Part shown: in pieces, positions 1 to 4,833 of the stretch
How the letters are laid out: the number at the start of each line of letters is the position of its first letter
How positions within the stretch are numbered: position 1 is the first letter of the stretch
Origin: Actinomycetota bacterium
GTDB lineage: Bacteria > Actinomycetota > UBA4738
NCBI GenBank assembly: GCA_005885025.1
Contig: VAYC01000144.1
Coordinates: 1 to 6,110 of the forward strand
Length of the DNA stretch: 6,110 bases
Reading direction: 5' to 3'
The notes under the pieces: generated by a model
Seen by the model: the letters and a program-made list of their open reading frames with translations, nothing else
Database searches by the model: none
Told to the model about the DNA's origin: nothing
Position numbers and translations under genes: made by a program

Positions 1-541
1 TCTCGGTGAGCCCTGTCAAGGCGACGTCGACCGAGGCCACGGTGGTCTGGCCAGCGTTTCCCTCTGGGACCACTGCGTTCGATGTCGACAGGACCGCCAG
101 GGGATCGTCATCGAGGATCGTCCCCAAGCCATCGCCGTCCGCGATGACGAGGTTCTGAGGACTCGACAGACGGACGTGGAACGTCTCGTTGACTTCGTCG
201 ATAGCGTCACTCACAACCGTGACCTTGACCGTGCGCGAACCCCTGCCGCTGAACTTCACCACTCCGCTCTTGGGCAGGTAATCCGCTGGTTGTGTAGCAG
301 TGCCATCTGCGGTGACGAACGCGACAGACCCTCGCGCCCGCTTGTTGACGCGGAGCGTGAACGAAGCCACCACAGAGGCACCGGGGTTCCCCTCCGTGAC
401 CGTGACGTCACTGATCGTGACGGAGGCCGCGGTCCCTGTGGCGGCAACCGCGGAGGAAGCGCCGGCGACACCAAGCAGAGATGCCGTAGCACAGATCGTC
501 GCGAGCGTCGCGATGACTCGAAGCGTCGAATTCCTTCTCAT
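1..541 (-). CDS. Secreted Calx-beta domain protein, N-terminal part (runs off left edge)
   Basis: Translating the minus strand from the ATG at 541-539 gives an open frame of 180 residues to the window edge, so the C-terminus is missing. Residues 1-33 look like a Sec signal peptide: a basic start (MRRNST), a hydrophobic core (about 9-27) and a probable AVA|A cleavage site after residue 33. Residues about 41-146 form one Calx-beta domain: VTVTEGNPG, then ADGTAT (78-83), then SDAIDEVNETF (111-121), ending in a DDD triplet (144-146). E50, D79, D112, D115 and D144-146 sit where the family usually binds calcium. A second repeat starts at about 150 (VVPEGNAG, 157-164), so the domains are tandem. Calx-beta repeats in bacteria occur in large extracellular or surface proteins, often adhesins; that role is inferred here. 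The start is supported by a strong purine-rich ribosome-binding site and by the signal peptide beginning immediately. A long structured leader precedes it. Confidence 0.9.
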   Translation of the reverse strand, partial: MRRNSTLRVIATLATICATASLLGVAGASSAVAATGTAASVTISDVTVTEGNPGASVVASFTLRVNKRARGSVAFVTADGTATQPADYLPKSGVVKFSGRGSRTVKVTVVSDAIDEVNETFHVRLSSPQNLVIADGDGLGTILDDDPLAVLSTSNAVVPEGNAGQTTVASVDVALTGLTE

Positions 542-546
542 CTGAG

Positions 547-556
547 TTCCTTCCTT
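547..556 (-). promoter_or_regulatory. Shine-Dalgarno of the Calx-beta gene
   Basis: On the minus strand the run AAGGAAGGAA ends 5 nt before the ATG at 541. This is a good match to a Shine-Dalgarno and fixes the start codon. Its upstream edge directly touches a strong hairpin at 557-583, so access to it could depend on how the leader folds (inference). Confidence 0.75.
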
Positions 557-583
557 GTCCCTGCCCCCTACTGGGGGAGGGAC
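557..583 (-). promoter_or_regulatory. Strong hairpin abutting the Calx-beta ribosome-binding site
   Basis: The arms GTCCCT+CCCCC (557-562 and 564-568) and GGGGG+AGGGAC (573-583) pair perfectly over 11 bp around a 4-nt loop (569-572), with a single bulged base at 563. No T-run follows on either strand, so it does not look like an intrinsic terminator. It lies immediately 5' of the Shine-Dalgarno in the Calx-beta mRNA. It could be an expression platform, an mRNA-stabilising 5' stem or a protein site; the sequence does not decide between these. Confidence 0.6.
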
Positions 584-834
584 CGAGAGCTAGGCTTAAT
601 GAATGGATAGTTCCCCTTGATGTGTCGGCATGCGGGCGCTCTTCCCTATTGGTCGCCCGGCTCCATTGTGTAGGCCGAACTCCCTTTCTCGAGCTCCCCC
701 ATCCTCACCGGCGGCCGGGTCTTTCGGCCTACCGTTCCCGGTGTCGCCTTAGATACCAAGCTTTGAGCGCGGGCGGCCGGCGTCGCCAGGTTCCCACCCC
801 TCGTTTGGATGTCGTTTGCAACTGGGGTGGCGAT

Positions 835-849
835 CGGGAGCTTCTCCCG
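835..849 (-). other. Small hairpin downstream of tRNA-Thr
   Basis: CGGGAG and CTCCCG form a 6-bp stem with a 3-nt loop, starting 34 nt beyond the tRNA 3' end on the minus strand. It lacks a following T-run, so it is not a standard terminator. A separate T5 run (874-878) lies only 4 nt after the tRNA, with no hairpin of its own. How the tRNA transcript ends is therefore unclear; read-through into the Calx-beta leader is possible. Confidence 0.35.
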
Positions 850-882
850 GGATGCGCCTTCCGTGACTTGAGGAAAAATCGG

Positions 883-955
883 AGCCGGAGCGCGGAATCG
901 AACCGCGGACCTACGCATTACGAGTGCGTCGCTCTACCAACTGAGCTACTCCGGC
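883..955 (-). tRNA. tRNA-Thr (anticodon CGT)
   Basis: The minus strand gives a complete 73-nt cloverleaf. The 7-bp acceptor stem is GCCGGAG/CTCCGGC with discriminator T. The D-arm reads GCTCAGTTGGTAGAGC. The anticodon arm is ACGCA-CTCGTAA-TGCGT, which places CGT at the anticodon and so reads ACG threonine codons. The T-arm is CGCGG-TTCGATT-CCGCG. The 3' CCA is not encoded (the genome continues CCG), so it must be added by tRNA nucleotidyltransferase. The gene is divergent from the cyclase gene and lies upstream of the Calx-beta leader on the same strand. From memory, a Thr tRNA beside holB also occurs in other actinobacteria; I could not verify this. Confidence 0.96.
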
Positions 956-965
956 GGGTCTGGCC

Positions 966-971
966 ATTGTA
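966..971 (-). promoter_or_regulatory. Probable -10 box of the tRNA-Thr promoter
   Basis: On the minus strand, TACAAT lies 10 nt before the mature tRNA 5' end. It is one base off TATAAT and would start transcription about 3-4 nt before the tRNA. No recognisable TTGACA-like -35 box is present at 16-18 nt spacing, where the sequence is C/G only. The call rests on the -10 hexamer and its position. Confidence 0.5.
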
Positions 972-1004
972 TCGAGGCGCGATGCTCGCCCCGGGCAGCC
1001 TCGG

Positions 1005-1010
1005 TAGAGT
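1005..1010 (+). promoter_or_regulatory. Possible -10 box for a leaderless cyclase transcript
   Basis: TAGAGT fits the actinobacterial -10 pattern TANNNT and ends 6 nt before the cyclase ATG at 1017. Transcription would then begin at or next to the start codon, giving a leaderless mRNA. The same bases (GGTAGAG, 1003-1009) could instead be a weak Shine-Dalgarno. No -35 box is evident. Confidence 0.25.
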
Positions 1011-1016
1011 GCTGCC

Positions 1017-1622
1017 ATGCCAAGGAAGCGGGACAAGCTCGGCGACGAGATCAGCGAGATGATCGAGGCGAGCGTTCTCGAGAAGGCACGTCAGAAGCTG
1101 GCTTCCAAGGCCGAGCTTCCCGACGGGGTCATCACCATCCTGTTCACCGACGTCGAGGGGTCCAGCGAGCTCGTCCGGGACCACGGCGATGCGCAAGCCC
1201 GGGCGATGCTTCGCCGGCACGACGAGCTCGTTCGCAGGGTGCTCAAAGAACACGACGGCATCGAGGTCGAGCGGGCCGGGGACGCGTTCATGCTGGCGTT
1301 CCGCTTCCCGACCCGAGCCGTCGCGTTCGCCCTGGCGCTGCACGACCGCTTGTCGGGTGACGGTGACCTTCGCGTTCGCATCGGGATGGACACGGGCGAG
1401 GTGATCAGGGAGGAGAAGGGCTACTTCGGCCGGACGGTGTTCCGCGCCTCTCGGATCGCCGAACTCGGGAACGGAGGCCAGGTCCTCGCCTCCGAAGCGA
1501 CCAAGGTGCTCGCCGAGGGCAGACCCGAAGCTCGGTTCGCCGACCTGGGGGAGAAGGAGCTGGACGGGCTGGGCGGCCGTCATCGCGTGTTCGAGGTGCT
1601 GCCCTCCGAACCTTCGGCCTAG
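1017..1622 (+). CDS. Single-domain class III nucleotide cyclase (adenylate/guanylate cyclase family)
   Basis: The protein has 201 residues: a charged helical N-terminus (about 1-35), then one class III cyclase homology domain (about 38-197). It has no transmembrane or sensor domain, so it is probably cytosolic. The family converts ATP or GTP to the 3',5'-cyclic nucleotide as a dimer. The metal-binding aspartates are D45 in TILFTDVEGSS (40-50) and D89 in ERAGDAFML (85-93). The GYFGRTVFRASRI segment (135-147) keeps the catalytic Arg (R146). By alignment from memory, the adenine-selecting Lys is Glu (E85), the partner Asp is Gly (G135), and the transition-state Asn is Phe (F142). Glu at the first position is typical of guanylate cyclases, so substrate and activity are uncertain. 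The start is the ATG at 1017, with only a weak ribosome-binding site. The gene is divergent from tRNA-Thr, and its stop codon overlaps the convergent holB stop. M. tuberculosis has the cyclase Rv3645 between holB and topA, which suggests an old neighbourhood. Confidence 0.92.
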   Translation: MPRKRDKLGDEISEMIEASVLEKARQKLASKAELPDGVITILFTDVEGSSELVRDHGDAQARAMLRRHDELVRRVLKEHDGIEVERAGDAFMLAFRFPTRAVAFALALHDRLSGDGDLRVRIGMDTGEVIREEKGYFGRTVFRASRIAELGNGGQVLASEATKVLAEGRPEARFADLGEKELDGLGGRHRVFEVLPSEPSA

Positions 1623-2785
1623 GAGACAGGTCGCAGCTCCGACAGCCGCAGGAACAGCCGCTCCAGGATCAGCCTGGCGTTGAGGTTCGTCTCGTCGGCG
1701 AGGTCCGCGCGCGCCTCCTCCACCTCGCCCCATGCCCGCGCCGCGGACGATGGAGTCCCGTCGCCCGGCACTTCGGTCCGAACGTCCTGGTCGAGGTTGA
1801 TCACCAGTCCGGGGTCACCGCCCGTGGAGACCAGGACCGCATCTCGCCAGTAGGCCGCGAGGGACAACAGCGACCAATCCAGGAACTCGCGCTCGGCCCG
1901 GCGCAGCCGCCGCTCGTGCTGCTCCTCGAGCCGCCGAACCACGCCGCGGAAGGGCTCCTCCGGCCGTCCCCGCTCGTCGAGGAACGGCTGGAGGTCTTCT
2001 TCCAGCTCCTCGCCCAAGCGAGCTCGGAACTGCTTCGCGGCCGAGGTGAGCGTCTCGGCGGCGGACAGCGCCCCGGCCGGTCCCTGGAACGCCTGGCGCG
2101 CGGCGGCCAACGCATCCTCTCTGAACGCAGCGAGCTGCCGGTCGTCCGCGGCGAGCCTGCGCGCGCGGCCAAGGTTCCCGCCGGCAAGCCGGCAGGCCAG
2201 GCGAGCACGCTGCTCGCCATGTCCCTCGGTCACCAGCGTTCCCACGACGAATTCCTCCGACAGCGGAGGAAACGAGACTTCCTGGCACCGCGACCGGATC
2301 GTGTCCGTCAGGTCGTCGGGTCGCGCAGACAGCAGGAGGAACACGGTGTCGGTCGGGGGCTCCTCGATCACCTTCAGCAGGACGTCGGCGGCCTCCACCC
2401 GCAACCGATCGGCCTGCAAGACGACCATGACCTTGCGGCCGGGCTCGGGCGGAGTGAGGTAGGCGCGGGACGCGAACCACCGTGCGGTGTTCGGGTCCCC
2501 TGCGTCCTTCCCGACCAGGATGTCCGGCCCGCCCGGTTCGAGGACCAGCATGTTCGGATGCCGCTCGCCGAGCGCCAGGCGGCAGTCCCGGCATTCCCCA
2601 CAGCCGCCGCGAGCGCACAAGAGGGCCGCGGCGAAAGCCCGCATGCCCAGGCGTTTCCCCGATCCCTCCGGACCCGCGAACACGTAGGCGTGATAAGGGT
2701 TGGCGAGGGCGCGGGCCAGGAAGCCCGCGGCTTGCTCTTGGCCGGGGACGTCCCGAATCACCGGCGGAAGGACTACCTCGCTCAT
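1619..2785 (-). CDS. holB: DNA polymerase III clamp-loader subunit delta'
   Basis: The 388-residue protein is an AAA+ clamp-loader subunit. In the complex with DnaX and delta, it loads the beta sliding clamp onto primed DNA. Visible in order are HAYVFAGPEGSGKR (32-45) with a complete Walker A motif, a Cys4 zinc module (C57, C62, C65, C68), a Walker B-like strand KVMVVLQADRL (118-128), LLKVIEEPP (136-144), the sensor-1 region and the SRC arginine-finger motif (165-167). The rest matches the helical lid and C-terminal collar. It is somewhat longer than the roughly 330 residues of the E. coli and Bacillus proteins. The start is the ATG at 2785, which overlaps the tmk stop as ATGA. The frame stays open further upstream, but that part is antiparallel shadow of tmk. 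The intact SRC and Cys4 motifs could also suggest a DnaX-like gamma/tau, but the genomic position after tmk is classic for holB. Weak Shine-Dalgarno; translational coupling to tmk is likely. Confidence 0.93.
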   Translation of the reverse strand: MSEVVLPPVIRDVPGQEQAAGFLARALANPYHAYVFAGPEGSGKRLGMRAFAAALLCARGGCGECRDCRLALGERHPNMLVLEPGGPDILVGKDAGDPNTARWFASRAYLTPPEPGRKVMVVLQADRLRVEAADVLLKVIEEPPTDTVFLLLSARPDDLTDTIRSRCQEVSFPPLSEEFVVGTLVTEGHGEQRARLACRLAGGNLGRARRLAADDRQLAAFREDALAAARQAFQGPAGALSAAETLTSAAKQFRARLGEELEEDLQPFLDERGRPEEPFRGVVRRLEEQHERRLRRAEREFLDWSLLSLAAYWRDAVLVSTGGDPGLVINLDQDVRTEVPGDGTPSSAARAWGEVEEARADLADETNLNARLILERLFLRLSELRPVS

Positions 2786-4833
2786 GTCTGGCCCGGCGGC
2801 CCGGCATCGGGCGGAGCCAGCACCCGGTCCAACCCTTCGCGAACGCGCCCATGCACTTCCTCGGGCGTGCCCCGCGCATCGACGACATGGAACCGGTTGG
2901 GGTGCTCGTCGGCGATCTTCAGGTACGCGTCCGCGACCTTGGCGTGGAAGGCCAGGTCCTCGGACTCGAATCGGTCGCGTTCGTCGTTGGCCCGGGCCAG
3001 GCCTTCCTCGGGCTCGATGTGCAGGAGGATCACCAGGTCGGGAAACAGGCCCTGGGTCGCCCACGCGTTGAGCGCGAGCACGTCCTGCTCCCCCAGCCCG
3101 CGGGCCGCCCCTTGATAGGCCACCGACGAATCGATGAACCGGTCGCACAGCACGACCTTGCCTTCGTCGAGGGCCGGCCGGATCACCGTGGCCACGAGTT
3201 GGGCCCTCGCCGCGGCGAACACCAGGGCCTCGGCCCGAGGGTCCACCGTTCCCGTCGCGGGGTCGAGGATCGTCTCGCGAAGCCGGTCCCCGAACCCGGT
3301 CCCGCCCGGCTCTCGGGTGGCGACCACGTGCAGTCCCTTCGACTCGAGGTAGCGCCGTGCCAGCTCCATCTGGGTGCCCTTGCCCGAACCTTCCACTCCC
3401 TCGAACACGATCAGGACACCGGCGCCCTCACGTTTGTGCAGGCGGGGGGCCAGCGAAAGGGGCCGGGGCCGGGCGAGGCGGCTGCGCCGAAGCCCTCTCC
3501 ACGAGAACATCCCGCCCATGATCACCACGGCCGCCCCCACCCACAACGCGATGCGTACCCCCGACAGGTCGAGCTCGCGGCCGCCCACTGTAAACGTGAG
3601 CGGCCCGATCGCCGCGGCCAGCGCAGGAAACGCGACCAGGGCGGCAAACAGGGCCATCCTGGCGGAGATGGTGAGGGTAGCGAAGGTCCGACCCCGGTAC
3701 TCATCGGTCACGTTCTCCTGGAGCATCGTGTAGCCGGTCACCCATGTCAGCCCGGTCCCCACGCCCATGGGAACGGTGAACAGCGCGGCCAGGCCAAGCG
3801 TAGGCATGGCCGCCACCACGACCGCGCACCCGGCCGTCCCCAGCATCGCCACGACGAACAACTTCTCCTTCTCCAGAAGCCTTGCCAAGGAGTTCATCAA
3901 ACCCATGCCCGTCCCCATGCCGATGCCGAACGCGGTGATCAGGATCCCGAACCCGGTGGAGCCTGCGTTCAGCGAGTACTGAGCGAAGACCGGGCCGAGA
4001 GAGATGACCGCGCCCACTCCCGCGAATGCGATCACGATCCCCACGGTCATCGCTCGGATCATCGGGTGGGCGGCCAGGAACCGGTACCCGTCCTTGGCCT
4101 CCCGCACGATCGAGTTGAAGTTCAGTTTGGCCTCCGCGCCGGCCCGGAGCCTGGCCACCCGGTTCTGATGGAGATCGAGGCCCCACACCATCCGGGCGGA
4201 GAAGAAGAACGTGAAAGCGTCCAGCCACAGTGCGAGGAACTGCGGATGTAAGCCGAAATAGCGCACGTGCGCGCCGATACCGTTGGAGGCCCCCGCCACC
4301 AATGTGTAGATCGAGGCACCCAGCGGAAGCGTGCCGTATGTGGTGATCAGCCCCACCGAGTTGGCGTTCGAAAGCTGCCGGCGAGGGACCAGGTTCGGGA
4401 TGCTCGCGTCCTTGGCGGGCGTCCACAGGAGCGAGAGGCACTCGATGAGGAACGAGAGGAGAAAGATGGCCCACAGACCCGGCATGAAGGGCATGGATGC
4501 ATACATCGCCCCGCGCCCCAGGTCTGCCCCGACCATGAGCTTGCGCCGGTCGAAGCGGTCGGCGAACACGCCGGCGAGCGGCCCGAAGAGGACGGAGGGC
4601 AGGAGCCTGGCCAGCATCACGCCGGCCACAGCCAGCGCCCCCAGGCGCTCCCCGCCCTCGTCGGCCACGAGCGAAGCCACCGCGACGAACCCGACCCAGT
4701 CCCCCAGCGAGGACACGAGCATGGCTCGCAACAGACGGGAGAAGGACCGGTGGGTGAGGAGTTCCTTGAGAGAAGAGGGCCTCGTGCCGCGGAGGGCTGC
4801 GATCTCCTCGGCGACCGGAGCGGCTCTGGCCAT
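2782..4833 (-). CDS. tmk: MFS membrane protein fused to thymidylate kinase
   Basis: The 683-residue protein has two parts. Residues about 25-445 are a major facilitator membrane domain with about a dozen hydrophobic segments; motif A is seen as GPLAGVFADRFDRRK after the second segment. A basic linker (about 446-472) follows. Residues 473-683 are a full-length thymidylate kinase, which phosphorylates dTMP to dTDP on the route to dTTP. Kinase motifs are the P-loop FEGVEGSGKGTQ (477-488), TREPGGT (506-512), DRFIDSSVAYQG (564-575) and the LID region near 617-630. The P-loop has Gly where Thr or Ser usually follows the Lys. The kinase would sit on the cytoplasmic face of the membrane. The transporter's substrate is unknown; its sequence resembles MFS exporters only in general. 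I recall the same fusion in Streptomyces (the SCO3542 type), so it is not unique. The start is the ATG at 4833, overlapping the topA stop by one base with GGCGGAG just upstream; holB follows with a 4-nt overlap. Confidence 0.93.
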   Translation of the reverse strand: MARAAPVAEEIAALRGTRPSSLKELLTHRSFSRLLRAMLVSSLGDWVGFVAVASLVADEGGERLGALAVAGVMLARLLPSVLFGPLAGVFADRFDRRKLMVGADLGRGAMYASMPFMPGLWAIFLLSFLIECLSLLWTPAKDASIPNLVPRRQLSNANSVGLITTYGTLPLGASIYTLVAGASNGIGAHVRYFGLHPQFLALWLDAFTFFFSARMVWGLDLHQNRVARLRAGAEAKLNFNSIVREAKDGYRFLAAHPMIRAMTVGIVIAFAGVGAVISLGPVFAQYSLNAGSTGFGILITAFGIGMGTGMGLMNSLARLLEKEKLFVVAMLGTAGCAVVVAAMPTLGLAALFTVPMGVGTGLTWVTGYTMLQENVTDEYRGRTFATLTISARMALFAALVAFPALAAAIGPLTFTVGGRELDLSGVRIALWVGAAVVIMGGMFSWRGLRRSRLARPRPLSLAPRLHKREGAGVLIVFEGVEGSGKGTQMELARRYLESKGLHVVATREPGGTGFGDRLRETILDPATGTVDPRAEALVFAAARAQLVATVIRPALDEGKVVLCDRFIDSSVAYQGAARGLGEQDVLALNAWATQGLFPDLVILLHIEPEEGLARANDERDRFESEDLAFHAKVADAYLKIADEHPNRFHVVDARGTPEEVHGRVREGLDRVLAPPDAGPPGQT

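Larger units (their letters stand above)
542..882 (-). other. Non-coding, structure-rich leader between tRNA-Thr and the Calx-beta gene
   Basis: These 341 nt hold no credible gene. Read on the minus strand they hold several inverted repeats: 835-840/844-849 (CGGGAG, 3-nt loop); 794-800/824-830 (CCACCCC/GGGGTGG); a three-step nested hairpin at 718-757 (GGT/ACC, GGC/GCC and ACCG/CGGT, closed by a GGAA tetraloop of GNRA type); 671-679/723-731 (TAGGCCGAA/TTCGGCCTA, 9 bp perfect); 656-661/714-719; 633-638/654-659; and 557-583. The 9-bp pair and the nested hairpin share bases 723-731 and cannot form together, as in a switching RNA. A 9-nt direct repeat, GGCGGCCGG on the plus strand (710-718 and 772-780), flanks the nested hairpin. 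I compared it from memory with c-di-GMP, c-di-AMP, cobalamin, SAM, TPP, FMN and guanidine riboswitches and found no convincing match. No clear promoter for the Calx-beta gene was found, so its transcript may start within or upstream of this region. Confidence 0.5.

Noticed and set aside
643..760. Cobalamin or c-di-GMP-I riboswitch
   Set aside because: AATAGGGAA and ATGGAGCCGGG recall pieces of these aptamers, but the rest of the conserved sequence (B12 box, or GCAAACC/GCAAAGCC) is not there.
646..918. 90-codon minus-strand open frame, and a 6-codon mini-ORF (MEPGDQ) at 646-666
   Set aside because: The long frame begins inside tRNA-Thr and gives tRNA-derived sequence (SAVRFRAPAPIF). The mini-ORF has no well-spaced Shine-Dalgarno; it could be a leader peptide but nothing supports that.
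622..1062. 146-codon plus-strand open frame across the tRNA region
   Set aside because: It contains the antisense of tRNA-Thr (AESNRGPTHYECVALPTELLRR, a well-known spurious translation) and the GC-rich leader; no domain or ribosome-binding site supports it.
918..1733. 271-codon minus-strand open frame over the cyclase
   Set aside because: Shadow of the cyclase gene, which has clear catalytic motifs on the plus strand; it also runs into tRNA-Thr.
2786..3148. In-frame upstream extension of holB (121 codons)
   Set aside because: It lies entirely inside tmk, is Arg/Gly/Pro-rich, and delta' homology starts at MSEVVLPP at 2785 with the ATGA overlap.
2482..4251. 589-codon plus-strand open frame antisense to tmk and holB
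   Set aside because: Low-complexity Arg/Pro/Gly/His-rich translation typical of the antisense of high-GC genes; the opposite strand encodes clear Tmk/MFS and HolB motifs.
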